A program made the translations under genes and the position numbers. The notes beneath the pieces are model-generated. The model saw only the letters and a program-made list of their open reading frames with translations, did not search any database and was not told where the DNA came from. Shown here one piece after another: positions 17,552 to 25,196 of a stretch of 36,981 bases of DNA. Within the stretch, counting starts at the first letter, position 1. Every line of letters starts with the position of its first letter. This DNA comes from Anaerolineae bacterium (GTDB lineage: Bacteria; Chloroflexota; Anaerolineae; JACIWR01). The DNA lies in the NCBI GenBank assembly GCA_024653325.1, contig JANLFX010000011.1, forward strand, positions 1 through 36,981. The letters run 5' to 3'.

Positions 17552-18100
17552 TTACGGTAACTTCTGGATCAGCTCGTCGTAGGGGGCTATCATTTTCTGA
17601 AAGTGGACTACTACCTTATTCAGCTCGGTTTCCCGCAGCGGAATCTCCACCGGTACGTCCATTACCACCGGCACGGTCTGCTCGACCGGCACTTCCATCG
17701 TGAGGTGCACAGGAAGCCGCATCCCCTTGGGCAGGTTGAGGGACACGGTGGCGTTGAGCTGTCCGCCTCCTCCCGGAAAGCTGATGCTCGTGTATGCAGT
17801 CAGCGGGACGGATTCATTAAGCGTCACCACCGTGTCTCGCTCGATGGGCAGGACAAACGCGATGGGGATGCTGTCTTCGATATGAATGGTGCGGGTGATG
17901 GTCGCGCTGCCCAGCAGATCAATCCCGGTGTTCAGGTCATTGACCAGTTTCACGGCCACGTCATTTTTGAGGGCCGGTGCGAAGCGGATCAGGGTGATGG
18001 CCAAGGCCAAAACCACGATGACCAACACCAGGTTGACCACGAACGAGAAGAACAGGGCGAACTTCTCTAAAGCTAGCCAGAATGCTTCTACGCGTTTCAT
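17552..18100 (-). CDS. Single-pass membrane protein of unknown function
   Basis: A 182-residue protein not recognised. A transmembrane helix spans about residues 14-38 (FALFFSFVVNLVLVIVVLALAITL). The remaining 140 residues are predicted to be outside the membrane and rich in beta strands with repeated Val-Pro motifs (VPVEQTVPVVMDVPVEIPL). The second of two in-frame ATGs (18100) is preferred because GGGGGGA is about eight bases upstream; the first, at 18106, is too close. It ends at a good terminator. No neighbour indicates a function. Confidence 0.78.
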   Translation of the reverse strand: MKRVEAFWLALEKFALFFSFVVNLVLVIVVLALAITLIRFAPALKNDVAVKLVNDLNTGIDLLGSATITRTIHIEDSIPIAFVLPIERDTVVTLNESVPLTAYTSISFPGGGGQLNATVSLNLPKGMRLPVHLTMEVPVEQTVPVVMDVPVEIPLRETELNKVVVHFQKMIAPYDELIQKLP

Positions 18101-18156
18101 GGGCATTTCCCCCCTTTTTAGTGCTACAAACCGTATTAGCGTTGGGGCTGACTACA

Positions 18157-18182
18157 GTAGGCCAAGCTTAAGCTTATCCTAC
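18157..18182. repeat. Palindromic repeat family A (copy 4)
   Basis: Arms gtaggccaagct and agcttatcctac, two non-matching pairs in the outer stem. It lies between the stop codon of the gene at 18192 and the start region of the gene at 18100. Confidence 0.82.
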
Positions 18183-18191
18183 ACTATCCAG

Positions 18192-18527
18192 TCAACGCCA
18201 GAAACGGAGGATCACGCGCCAGGCCAGTCGCCGCAGCCAGTTGCCCACCAGCCCGCCGATAACGATGCACAGGATAAGCCCGCCGAAGAACAGGCATGGG
18301 AACACCGGTCCCGGTAAATTGCTGACTGTGCTGCTCAGGCCGGCCTTGTTCACCAGCCAGGCGATCCCCACCCATAATCCGACACAGGCTACCATGGTGA
18401 TCAGAATCACCAGACTGACGATACGCCCGATGCAACTACGCTCCAATGTGCGGTCTATCTGCTCGGCGGCCGTCAGTCTTCCGAACCACCGTGCAGTTCC
18501 TGCCGCACCGATTCGTCGTCGTGGCAT
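18192..18527 (-). CDS. Small membrane protein with two transmembrane helices
   Basis: A 111-residue protein of unknown function. A basic N-terminus (PRRRIGAAGTARWFGRL) is followed by two hydrophobic segments at about residues 36-60 and 73-94, and it ends with an Arg- and Trp-rich tail (RRLAWRVILRFWR). The ATG at 18527 is chosen because AAGGAG is eight bases upstream; the GTG at 18536 overlaps that site. It has an exact consensus promoter upstream, which supports it being a real expressed gene despite lack of recognisable family. Confidence 0.75.
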   Translation of the reverse strand: MPRRRIGAAGTARWFGRLTAAEQIDRTLERSCIGRIVSLVILITMVACVGLWVGIAWLVNKAGLSSTVSNLPGPVFPCLFFGGLILCIVIGGLVGNWLRRLAWRVILRFWR

Positions 18528-18592
18528 ACTCTGCACTCCTTGAATCTTTGCTCCGTGTTATTGATGGCCGGACTTGACGAAAATGCAAATTT

Positions 18593-18621
18593 ATTATAAG
18601 TGAAAAGCGACAATATGTCAA
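18593..18621 (-). promoter_or_regulatory. Consensus sigma-70-type promoter
   Basis: Read on the minus strand: TTGACA (18616-18621), 17-base spacer, TATAAT (18593-18598), both hexamers exact. It drives the small membrane protein gene that starts at 18527. It is the best promoter match in the window. Confidence 0.88.
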
Positions 18622-18640
18622 CTTATGTCATCACAAAACA

Positions 18641-18675
18641 AATCCTTCCGCAGGTTTTCAACCTGCGGAAGGATT
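18641..18675. terminator. Palindromic repeat family B (copy 3), terminator-like, after nfnB
   Basis: Perfect 16-bp stem, left arm aatccttccgcaggtt (18641-18656), right arm 18660-18675, loop ttc. It starts five bases after the nfnB stop on the minus strand and so probably ends the nfnAB transcript, although no long T run follows. Confidence 0.72.
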
Positions 18676-18680
18676 ACCAG

Positions 18681-20144
18681 CTATTCGCCCCGTAGAAAAC
18701 GGTCAATATCGGCGGCGGCGCGCTTGCCTGCGCCCATGGCACTGATCACCGTCGCCGCGCCGGTGACGATGTCTCCTCCGGCCCACACCCGCGCTTTGGT
18801 GGTCCTGCCGGTAATCTCATCGGCCACCACTGTGCCGTGCTTGGTGCGTTCCAGACCGCCAGATGCGGTGAAGACCATCGGGTTAGGCCGGGTGCCCAGG
18901 GCCATGATCACCGTGTCCACATCCATATCGAATTCTGAACCCGGGATGGGCACTGGCTGGCGGCGACCACTGGCGTCCGGTTCACCCAACTCCATACGAA
19001 TGCAGCGCATCCCGGATACCCAGCCATCCTTCCCATAAATTTCCACCGGATTGGTGAGTAGATCAAAGATCACGCCCTCTTCCTGGGCATTCTCCACCTC
19101 CTCGGCGCGGGCGGGCATCTCGGCGCGCGAACGGCGGTACACAATATGTACCTCTGGCAATTCGCTGCCCTCCTCCAAAGCGCGGATCGTGCCCAGGCGC
19201 AGGGCACAGCGGGCAGCGTCCATAGCCACGTTTCCGGCCCCGACGACGGCCACCTTCTTGCCTACCTTGACCGGCGTATCCCATTCGGGGAACAGGTAGC
19301 CTTTCATCAGGTTAACGCGGGTGAGAAACTCGTTGGCGGAATACACGCCGTTATAATTTTCGCCGGGGATGTTCATGAACATAGGCAGGCCAGCTCCGGT
19401 GCCCAGGAACACGGCATCGTATCCTTGTTCGTTCAACAGTTCGTCCAACAGTTCGTCCAGAGTAAACAATTTACCAATCACGGCGTTCAGGCGCAGTTCT
19501 ACCCCCAGGCTCTTTACATAGTTTACCTCAGCGAGGACAATTTTCTTAGGCAGACGGAACTCCGGGATCCCGTACATTAGCACTCCGCCGGGAGCGTGCA
19601 GCGCTTCGAAGATAGTTACCTGGTGGCCCATGCGAGCCAGGTCGGCGGCGCAGGTGAGCCCGGCTGGTCCTGCGCCGACTACGGCAACCTTCTTGCCAGT
19701 AGGCGGCGGAAGCTCCGGCGGGATTACCCCCTGTCCTAGCTCCCAATCGGCGACGTAGCGCTCCAACCGGCCAATGGCCACCGGCTTGCCCTTCTTGGCC
19801 AGCACACAATTGATCTCACATTGAGTCTCCTGGGGGCATACCCGGCCGCAGATGGCTGGCAAGTTGTTCTTGCTTTTCAGAGCCTGCACCGCGCCGGGCA
19901 TATCCCCACTGCGCAGCGCCAGGATGAACTCTGGGATGCGCACCTCCACCGGGCATCCCTCGATGCAAGTGGGCTTCTTGCATTGCAGGCAGCGTTCTGC
20001 CTCCTCACGGGCTTGCTCCGCGCTATAACCCAGAGCCACTTCAAAGAAGTTCTTGCGGCGCTCCATCGCTTCCTGACGTGGCATTTCGTGACGAGGGATG
20101 GCCATGCGTTCTTTTGTTGTCAATTCTTTGATCGGCTCAGACAT
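18681..20144 (-). CDS. nfnB: NADH-dependent ferredoxin:NADP+ oxidoreductase, large subunit (GltD/NfnB-like)
   Basis: A 487-residue flavoprotein, formerly often called glutamate synthase small subunit. Two sets of cysteines for [4Fe-4S] clusters are present: Cys52, 55, 60, 64 (CLQCKKPTCIEGC) and Cys99, 103, 109, 113 (CGRVCPQETQCEINC). A FAD-binding GAGPAG is at 157-162 and an NAD(P)-binding GAGNVA at 302-307. The C-terminal FAD contact is VWAGGDIVTGAATVISAMGAG-like. With the adjacent nfnA it would couple NADH and reduced ferredoxin oxidation to NADP+ reduction by flavin-based electron bifurcation. Start follows AAGGAG. No glutamate synthase large subunit is nearby, supporting Nfn rather than GOGAT. 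Confidence 0.9.
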   Translation of the reverse strand: MSEPIKELTTKERMAIPRHEMPRQEAMERRKNFFEVALGYSAEQAREEAERCLQCKKPTCIEGCPVEVRIPEFILALRSGDMPGAVQALKSKNNLPAICGRVCPQETQCEINCVLAKKGKPVAIGRLERYVADWELGQGVIPPELPPPTGKKVAVVGAGPAGLTCAADLARMGHQVTIFEALHAPGGVLMYGIPEFRLPKKIVLAEVNYVKSLGVELRLNAVIGKLFTLDELLDELLNEQGYDAVFLGTGAGLPMFMNIPGENYNGVYSANEFLTRVNLMKGYLFPEWDTPVKVGKKVAVVGAGNVAMDAARCALRLGTIRALEEGSELPEVHIVYRRSRAEMPARAEEVENAQEEGVIFDLLTNPVEIYGKDGWVSGMRCIRMELGEPDASGRRQPVPIPGSEFDMDVDTVIMALGTRPNPMVFTASGGLERTKHGTVVADEITGRTTKARVWAGGDIVTGAATVISAMGAGKRAAADIDRFLRGE

Positions 20145-20169
20145 CTCTATCTCCTTGAATGATTAGGGT

Positions 20170-20190
20170 GGTGCGACGCACTGGCGCACC
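20170..20190. repeat. Palindromic repeat family C (partial copy)
   Basis: The sequence ggtgcgacgcac (20170-20181) matches the left arm of family C, followed by a shortened right arm gcgcacc (20184-20190). It fills most of the gap between nfnA and nfnB and abuts the nfnA stop. Confidence 0.65.
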
Positions 20191-21033
20191 TTATCTGGCG
20201 CAGGTCTGGTGCTCGGCTAGAAATTTCTCTTTGGCCAATTTCTCTTCGGGCAGATAGATGCGCTGCCTTGCCAGGAGCAGATCCCAATCCACCTGATGCC
20301 CATCGAATTCTGGGCCATCCACGCAGACGAATTTGGTTTTACCTCCGACTTCTACCCGGCAAGCGCCGCACATCCCTGTGGCATCCACCATGATGGAGTT
20401 CAGGCTGACGATGGTCGGTACCCCGAAGGGCTTGGTGGTCAGGCTACAGAACTTCATCATAATTGCCGGACCTATGGCCCAGACGCGGGCTACGTTATCC
20501 CGTTGTTCGAGCAATTCTTTGAGAGGCTCTGTTACCAGGGCCTTACGTTTGTAAGAGCCATCGTCGGTGCAGACAATAAGCTCATCGCTCACCGTGCCCA
20601 TCTTGTCTTCCCAAAAGAGCAGATCTTTGGTGCGTGCACCGATGATGGAGATAACGTGATTGCCCGCTGCCCGCAATTCACGGGCGATGGGATAAACTGG
20701 GGCGATCCCCACCCCACCCCCCACACAAATCACCGTGCCATAGTGCTCGATCTCGGTGGGCCGCCCCAATGGACCGGTCAGGCTGGCCAACGCGTCTCCC
20801 GGCCGCAGAGTGCCCAGGTGCATGGTGGATTTGCCCACCTCCTGGAACACCATGGTGAGAGTTCCTTGCGCGCGGTCGAAATCGGCGATGGTTAAGGGAA
20901 TGCGTTCCCCTTCATCCACGACGCGGATGACGATGAACTGGCCGGCCTGGGCCTTACGGGCCACATCTGGAGCGGAGACCACGATCAGCTTTGTAACGTC
21001 GGAGAAAATCTCTTTCTCCAGAATCTCGTACAC
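20191..21033 (-). CDS. nfnA: NADH-dependent ferredoxin:NADP+ oxidoreductase, small subunit (NfnA; sulfide dehydrogenase SudB-like)
   Basis: A 280-residue ferredoxin-NADP reductase family subunit. Residues 1-95 form the FAD-binding barrel (RIPLTIADFD). Next is the NAD(H)-binding domain with CVGGGVGIAPVYPIA (103-117). A C-terminal [2Fe-2S] site follows with Cys222, Cys225 and Cys237 (MCGACRVEV, FVCVDGPEFD). Only three Cys are near; Asp217 is a candidate fourth ligand, as an Asp ligand is known for this family. The start is GTG with AAGGAGG six bases upstream. Gene order (small subunit first, 46-base gap) and sizes match known Nfn pairs. Confidence 0.9.
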   Translation of the reverse strand: MYEILEKEIFSDVTKLIVVSAPDVARKAQAGQFIVIRVVDEGERIPLTIADFDRAQGTLTMVFQEVGKSTMHLGTLRPGDALASLTGPLGRPTEIEHYGTVICVGGGVGIAPVYPIARELRAAGNHVISIIGARTKDLLFWEDKMGTVSDELIVCTDDGSYKRKALVTEPLKELLEQRDNVARVWAIGPAIMMKFCSLTTKPFGVPTIVSLNSIMVDATGMCGACRVEVGGKTKFVCVDGPEFDGHQVDWDLLLARQRIYLPEEKLAKEKFLAEHQTCAR

Positions 21034-21076
21034 GCTTTGCCTCCTTCGTTAATATTTTCACAATCGGGTAACGGTT

Positions 21077-21099
21077 AAAAAGCGACACTGGCGTGTCGC
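21077..21099 (-). terminator. Rho-independent terminator of the small membrane protein operon
   Basis: On the minus strand, a 7-bp stem gcgacac/gtgtcgc (21082-21099) with four-base loop, followed by TTTTT (21077-21081). It lies between the 21154 stop and the nfnA gene, separating the two units. Confidence 0.7.
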
Positions 21100-21153
21100 G
21101 TTATGGCTTTTGCTTGGGCCACATTGCTGTATAAATTGGCGAGATAACTATGG

Positions 21154-21366
21154 CTACCCTGGCCGGCCCAGGTTGGCTATCTGACGCAGGACCCCCAATA
21201 TGCCCAGGCCCACCTGTAAACCGGTACGCGGGGTGATCTCAGTGCTGCTCTCATCCAGGTTTACGCCCGCGGACTCTGCCTCGCGGACGTAGAGCCAGGC
21301 GGCTAGCAGGCCCAGCAGTGCCCCGGCTACGCCGCCAAAAATGAAAATCCTGGTTCTGGTGCTCAT
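21154..21366 (-). CDS. Small single-pass membrane protein
   Basis: A 70-residue protein with an N-terminal transmembrane helix (about residues 6-27, FIFGGVAGALLGLLAAWLYV) and a C-terminal hydrophobic stretch (GLQVGLGILGVLRQIANL). No known family recognised. Its ATG overlaps the stop of the upstream gene as ATGA, with AGGAGG five bases before it, so translation of the two is coupled. A real terminator follows the stop, which supports the gene. Confidence 0.78.
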   Translation of the reverse strand: MSTRTRIFIFGGVAGALLGLLAAWLYVREAESAGVNLDESSTEITPRTGLQVGLGILGVLRQIANLGRPG

Positions 21367-21659
21367 TCCAACCTCCTGCTCAACAGAGCCGCGCCTTTGC
21401 GCACCGCGCTGCGGACTCCGGCGCTGGCGGCCACGCCACCGATTACCGGCCTGGCGATGGCCTCCGCTGCCCGTCTGCTTACCGCTGCTGTTTGAGTGGT
21501 TTTCTCTTGGGCCATCAGTAGTGGTCGGCGGATGTTGACGCGCAGCCAGCGTAGGCCGCGAATAGCGTATATCAACGCGATCAACAACACCACCAGGACG
21601 GCAAAGGCCTCGCTGATGAGCAACATGGCCGCCAAATTGCCGAAGAAGTGAATATCCAT
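21363..21659 (-). CDS. Small membrane protein with basic C-terminal half
   Basis: A 98-residue protein. A long hydrophobic segment spans about residues 8-33 (NLAAMLLISEAFAVLVVLLIALIYAI), followed by a basic, Ala-rich cytoplasmic tail (KTTQTAAVSRRAAEAIARPV) likely to be helical. Function unknown. Strong AAGGAG eight bases before the ATG and a promoter upstream. It forms a two-gene unit with the 70-residue protein. Confidence 0.78.
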   Translation of the reverse strand: MDIHFFGNLAAMLLISEAFAVLVVLLIALIYAIRGLRWLRVNIRRPLLMAQEKTTQTAAVSRRAAEAIARPVIGGVAASAGVRSAVRKGAALLSRRLE

Positions 21660-21688
21660 TGTTCGTTCTCCTTCCGATTCACGCGTTT

Positions 21689-21716
21689 ATTATATACACT
21701 TTTGCGCATCTGGCAA
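21689..21716 (-). promoter_or_regulatory. Promoter of the small membrane protein operon
   Basis: Read on the minus strand: TTGCCA (21711-21716), 16-base spacer, exact TATAAT (21689-21694), 30 bases before the ATG at 21659. Confidence 0.7.
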
Positions 21717-21724
21717 GAGGATAG

Positions 21725-21752
21725 TGTAGGACAAGCTTGAGCTTGTCCTACA
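21725..21752. repeat. Palindromic repeat family A (copy 5, perfect)
   Basis: Perfect 13-bp stem, arms tgtaggacaagct (21725-21737) and agcttgtcctaca (21740-21752), two-base centre. It lies between the divergent promoters of the small membrane protein operon and the CoA-transferase gene, as copies 1 and 2 do at other divergent pairs. Confidence 0.9.
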
Positions 21753-21759
21753 TCAAGGG

Positions 21760-21788
21760 TTGATTTTCGGCTGGATTTGTGTTAAACT
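21760..21788 (+). promoter_or_regulatory. Possible promoter of the CoA-transferase gene
   Basis: TTGATT (21760-21765), 17-base spacer, TAAACT (21783-21788), 37 bases before the ATG. The -10 box is weaker than others here, but the same TAAACT is found in front of the GH57 gene. Confidence 0.45.
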
Positions 21789-21825
21789 GGAAACGTGTTT
21801 GAAAACCTGCCGATAGGAGCCGTCT

Positions 21826-23019
21826 ATGAAAGCCGTGCTGGATAACATCAGGGTTGTTGATCTGACCCAGGCTCTGGCCGGGCCGTATTGTACGATGATG
21901 TTGGGCGATCTGGGCGCGGACGTGATCAAGGTCGAGCGTCCTCCAGACGGCGATCAAAGCCGCGGATGGGGGCCGCCTTTCCTGGGAAGTGAAAGCGCAT
22001 ATTTTCTCTCGGCCAACCGCAACAAGCGCGGGATGACGCTAGACCTCAAAAAACCGGCTGCGATGGAAGTGATGCATCGCTTGATCGAGCGCGCCGACGT
22101 TTTCGTCACCAATCTGCCCCGCGAAGCCTCACGGCGCGAGAATGGCGTGGACTGGGAAAAGTTACACGCGCTCAATCCCCGTCTGATATACTGTTCGATC
22201 ACCGGTTATGGCATGACCGGTCCTTACGCTGAACGCGGTGGTTATGATGTCATTGCCCAAGGTGAATCGGGCCTGATGAGCCTGACCGGCGAGGTAGAGG
22301 GCGATCCCATCCGCTATCCCATCCCCATCGCCGACGTCACCACTGGTATCTACAGTGCTTTTGCGATCGTGGCTGCACTCCTGGCCCGTGAACGTACTGG
22401 CGAGGGCCAGTTTCTGGATATGGCCCTGCTCGATTCGCAAATTTCCTGGCTGACTATCGTGGCTGGCAATTATTTCGCTACCGGTCAGCGTCCCCCACGC
22501 CTGGGCAACGCCCATCCCACTATTGTTCCATATCAACCTTTTCGCGCCCGGGACAAGCACTTCATCGTCGGGGTGGGAAGTGAACGATTGTGGCACAAGT
22601 TCTGCGCAGTGCTGGGCATGACCGACACACTGGCCAACGATCCCCGCTTTGCCACCAACAGCGACCGGCTGACCCATCGCCAGGAGCTCATCGCCCTGTT
22701 GGAAGAGATTTTCATCCGCGAGGATGCGGACTTCTGGGTAGCACGGTTTGAGGAGGCGGATATTCCCTGTGGGCCGATAAATTTCGTGGACGAGGCCCTG
22801 GCGCATCCTCAGGCCCTGCATCGTGGAGTGATTGTCGAACTGGAACACCCGCTCATCGGCATGGTGCGCTCGCTGGGCAATCCTATGCACTTTTCCCACA
22901 CCCCGATCACCTACCGGTTGCCGCCTCCGATGTTAGGACAGCATACGGACGAGATTCTGCAAGAATTGGGCTATGACGAGGCAGGGGTAAGAAAACTAAA
23001 GGAGTCAGGGACGGTTTAG
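21826..23019 (+). CDS. CaiB/BaiF family (class III) CoA-transferase
   Basis: A 397-residue enzyme that moves CoA between carboxylic acids, of the formyl-CoA/carnitine-CoA transferase family. Start of fold: RVVDLTQALAGPYCTMMLGDLGADVIKVE (9-37). Further family markers are RNKRGMTLDLK, SITGYGMTGPY (124-134) and YDVIAQGESGLMSLTG (140-154). The catalytic Asp is in PIADVTTGIYSAF (Asp170), and RERTGEGQFLDMALLDS follows. Length is standard. The start follows AGGAGC. Substrate acids are unknown. Its TAG overlaps the stop of the convergent GH57 gene by three bases, with no terminator between them. Confidence 0.94.
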   Translation: MKAVLDNIRVVDLTQALAGPYCTMMLGDLGADVIKVERPPDGDQSRGWGPPFLGSESAYFLSANRNKRGMTLDLKKPAAMEVMHRLIERADVFVTNLPREASRRENGVDWEKLHALNPRLIYCSITGYGMTGPYAERGGYDVIAQGESGLMSLTGEVEGDPIRYPIPIADVTTGIYSAFAIVAALLARERTGEGQFLDMALLDSQISWLTIVAGNYFATGQRPPRLGNAHPTIVPYQPFRARDKHFIVGVGSERLWHKFCAVLGMTDTLANDPRFATNSDRLTHRQELIALLEEIFIREDADFWVARFEEADIPCGPINFVDEALAHPQALHRGVIVELEHPLIGMVRSLGNPMHFSHTPITYRLPPPMLGQHTDEILQELGYDEAGVRKLKESGTV

Positions 23020-24413
23020 GGTGTGGGGTGGGCCTTGATAATCTGGTCATAGATGTCCGCGCCGTTCTCGTAGGTGATCCAACTCTCCGCCTGGGCCAGG
23101 TCACGACGGAAGCCGTCCTCCAGGGAGACCCCTGTAGCCTCTTCGACCAGCCTGACCGCCCGCGCGGCGTTGGCGATCACGTAGCGCGGTTCCAGGCGGC
23201 TCAGGTCCTCGAAGAACCAGGCGCAACTGGTGTACATCGCCTGGCGAAAACGCTGCGCCTCAAGCATGGTCAGCAGGCGGCGCGATGCTTCCGTGGTCAG
23301 AGGTTTGGCCGCGTGCTCGCGGAGCAACGCCTCGCCGCTCACCTCGCCCAGCATCACGTGGATGTAGGCATTGCGCAGCGCCCACGGGTCGCTCACCAGC
23401 CCTTTAGTCTCGCTCAGGTATAGAGCGTCAATTCCCCCAGCCAGTCGGTCCAGGGCGGTGCGCAGTTGGCCCTTCCACTTGCTCATCCCCGGCGTGCACG
23501 AACATCCCTTGTTCCAGCGGTCTACCCCGTGACTGCAGCTCCATGAGCTGTCCTCCACGATCTTCACCTGACCAGAAGGGGAGTGCTCTTGCAAGTGGCG
23601 AGCCAGATAGGTCACCTGGCAGCCAGCTCGCTGGGCCTCGGTAGATAGCAAATCGTGGAGAAAGTGCTCCCGGCCGGGCTGGTGATGTCCAAAGGTCTCG
23701 CCATCGGTGGCGATAAGATACAGACGGCTGGCATTATTCTTGTTGATGAGACACCAGCGGATGAAATTGGCTGCGTTCCGGGTCATGTCCTGATCGAAGG
23801 CGACGCGGTTGGATAGTTCCTCGTCGCGCAGGAACAGGGCAATCCGCCGGTTCAGGGGCAGGCTTACCTCGTAATAGCGGATGCTATCGGCCCACCCGCC
23901 ATCGGGCAGATGTACCTGATGGGGACAGAGAATAGTGAACGTGATGCCCTGCTCGGCCAGCACTTCCAGCGTCTCGGTGTCCACCGCCATCTCGGGCAGC
24001 CACATACCCTGCGGATCTCGACCAAAGCGGTGTCGGAAATCGGCAATGCCCCACCCTACCTGGGTCTCCTTGTCTCGGCGAGTAGCCAGGGGTAGGATGG
24101 TATGGTTGTACGGTTGGGCGATGGCATTGCCCACCCCATAGCGGGCCACGTTCTTGCGATCCGCCTCCACGATGTGCTGGTAAGTGACCGGATCGTATTC
24201 CTCCAGCCAGGCTGCCAGGGTGGGGCCCAGGTTGAAGCTGATCAGTTCGAAATTGCTCAGCTCAGCATTGGGCCGGTAACACTCGGCGTTGACTTTCTGA
24301 TTGAAGTTTTCATACGGTTCGGCACCGGTTTCAGGTGCGATTACACCACTGAATGGGTCCTCGCGGGGCGGCTGATAAAAGTGAGCATGAATACAGAGTT
24401 CTTTGTGGTTCAA
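23016..24413 (-). CDS. Glycoside hydrolase family 57 protein (GH57/DUF3536 type), short
   Basis: A 465-residue GH57-type protein, expected to act on alpha-glucans (amylase, branching or transferase). It opens with HAHFYQPPREDP, typical of the GH57 group that carries a DUF3536 domain. The catalytic nucleophile is likely Glu141 (MWLPEMAVD) and the acid/base Asp237 (ATDGETFGHH). SSWSCSHGVDRW and RQAMYTSCAWFFEDL are DUF3536-type motifs. From memory, DUF3536 proteins are often about 800 residues, so this one may lack the C-terminal part. It ends at the convergent CoA-transferase stop. The only sensible start is TTG at 24413 with a weak AAGGAT. Confidence 0.87.
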   Translation of the reverse strand: MNHKELCIHAHFYQPPREDPFSGVIAPETGAEPYENFNQKVNAECYRPNAELSNFELISFNLGPTLAAWLEEYDPVTYQHIVEADRKNVARYGVGNAIAQPYNHTILPLATRRDKETQVGWGIADFRHRFGRDPQGMWLPEMAVDTETLEVLAEQGITFTILCPHQVHLPDGGWADSIRYYEVSLPLNRRIALFLRDEELSNRVAFDQDMTRNAANFIRWCLINKNNASRLYLIATDGETFGHHQPGREHFLHDLLSTEAQRAGCQVTYLARHLQEHSPSGQVKIVEDSSWSCSHGVDRWNKGCSCTPGMSKWKGQLRTALDRLAGGIDALYLSETKGLVSDPWALRNAYIHVMLGEVSGEALLREHAAKPLTTEASRRLLTMLEAQRFRQAMYTSCAWFFEDLSRLEPRYVIANAARAVRLVEEATGVSLEDGFRRDLAQAESWITYENGADIYDQIIKAHPTP

Positions 24414-24439
24414 CGTTGATCCTTTGCTAACCCCCGGTG

Positions 24440-24456
24440 GTCTGGTCGAACCAGAC
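24440..24456. repeat. Small palindrome in the 5' leader of the GH57 gene
   Basis: Perfect 7-bp stem gtctggt / accagac with loop cga. It lies 27 bases upstream of the TTG start and downstream of the promoter at 24477-24505, so it is in the transcribed leader. Confidence 0.55.
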
Positions 24457-24476
24457 GGGCATTGTCGTGGTGTGAT

Positions 24477-24505
24477 AGTTTAGCATCACTTGGCGGCCCT
24501 GTCAA
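24477..24505 (-). promoter_or_regulatory. Promoter of the GH57 gene
   Basis: Read on the minus strand: exact TTGACA (24500-24505), 17-base spacer, TAAACT (24477-24482), 64 bases before the TTG start. Confidence 0.65.
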
Positions 24506-24512
24506 ACGGCGC

Positions 24513-24538
24513 GTAGGACAGGCTTAAGCTTGTCCTAC
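24513..24538. repeat. Palindromic repeat family A (copy 6)
   Basis: Arms gtaggacaggct and agcttgtcctac with one non-matching pair. Located between the divergent GH57 and Trm112-recF units. Confidence 0.85.
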
Positions 24539-24540
24539 AG

Positions 24541-24810
24541 GGGTGTATTTCACTTTGGGGGCGAGTTGCTGCTGTGCCCTGGCCGCGGAGACCTCTCCCA
24601 TCCCCCAGAATATGGTAGGCGCGGTTTCTTACCGCGCAACCCCGGTCACGACAGTGGGCCTGCGCGGTGCTGGGGGCCGTCGGCCGCGCTATGGAAAGCG
24701 CTACCCCAACTTCGCTCAGGGCGCAACCCTTCGCCGGGCTCAGGACGTAGCAGCGGTCGGCCGCTACGGGACAAACCTGCCCCGAAACTGAAACGCACCC
24801 CGTCCTACAG
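24541..24810. repeat. Intergenic mosaic of palindromes (no gene)
   Basis: A GC-rich, 270-base stretch with open frames on both strands but no ribosome-binding sites and no recognisable protein. It is built of small palindromes, for example gcgcggt-ttctt-accgcgc (24619-24637) and agcgg-tcgg-ccgct (24752-24765, within gtag...ctac). It ends in cgtcctacag, resembling the right arm of family A. I read it as accumulated repeat elements. Confidence 0.6.
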
Positions 24811-24817
24811 TGCATTC

Positions 24818-24846
24818 TTGAGCTTCTGCGCCAGTTGTGCTATACT
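24818..24846 (+). promoter_or_regulatory. Promoter of the Trm112-like/recF unit
   Basis: TTGAGC (24818-24823), 17-base spacer, TATACT (24841-24846), 115 bases before the ATG at 24961. The leader contains the word-type repeat at 24857-24938. Confidence 0.6.
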
Positions 24847-24856
24847 AATTTAAAAT

Positions 24857-24938
24857 TGCGGGTTACAGGTTGCAAGTCGCAAGTTCAAGGTTCCGGGCTG
24901 GTCGTGGCGGCAACCTGGAACTTTGAACTTTGAACTCA
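24857..24938. repeat. Word-type inverted repeat in the leader of the Trm112-like gene
   Basis: Left part has caggttgc and gttcaaggttcc; right part has gcaacctg and ggaactttgaac, giving an imperfect long hairpin. The same words occur at 8928-8970. It ends 22 bases before the ATG of the Trm112-like gene. Confidence 0.7.
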
Positions 24939-24960
24939 GAACAATTTAGGGAGGAAACCG

Positions 24961-25173
24961 ATGGTCAGTCAAGATTTGTTGGACATCCTGCGCTGTCCCG
25001 CCTGCGTGCGCAATGGCCCCGATGCGGGACTGCTGGACCTGGTAAAGGGATCCTGGCTGGTCTGCCGGGATTGCCAGCGTAAATATCCCATCCGCGATGA
25101 CATCCCGGTAATGCTCATCGAGGAGGGAGATAAATACGCGCACGTGCCAGTAGATGAGCTGGGCACTCCGTAG
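24961..25173 (+). CDS. Trm112/YcaR-like zinc-binding protein
   Basis: A 70-residue protein of the Trm112p family. Motifs are LLDILRCPAC (residues 6-15), then LVCRDCQRKYPIRDDIPVMLIEE (33-55), with Cys12, Cys15, Cys35 and Cys38 as probable zinc ligands. In other organisms such proteins activate methyltransferases or are of unknown role. AGGGAGGAAA precedes the ATG. The recF gene starts 23 bases downstream, suggesting co-transcription. Confidence 0.9.
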   Translation: MVSQDLLDILRCPACVRNGPDAGLLDLVKGSWLVCRDCQRKYPIRDDIPVMLIEEGDKYAHVPVDELGTP

Positions 25174-25196
25174 CTTTATTTTTAAGGAAAGTTGTT

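Noticed and set aside
17235-17582. Plus-strand open frame of 115 codons after the PHP gene
   Set aside because: Only the first part matches a known family, and that match starts upstream without an N-terminus. The rest is word-type repeat and the reverse of a terminator. Treated as a gene remnant, not a gene.
24486-24853. Overlapping open frames on both strands in the 24541-24810 stretch
   Set aside because: High GC makes open frames by chance. No ribosome-binding sites, no recognisable protein, and the sequence is made of palindromes.
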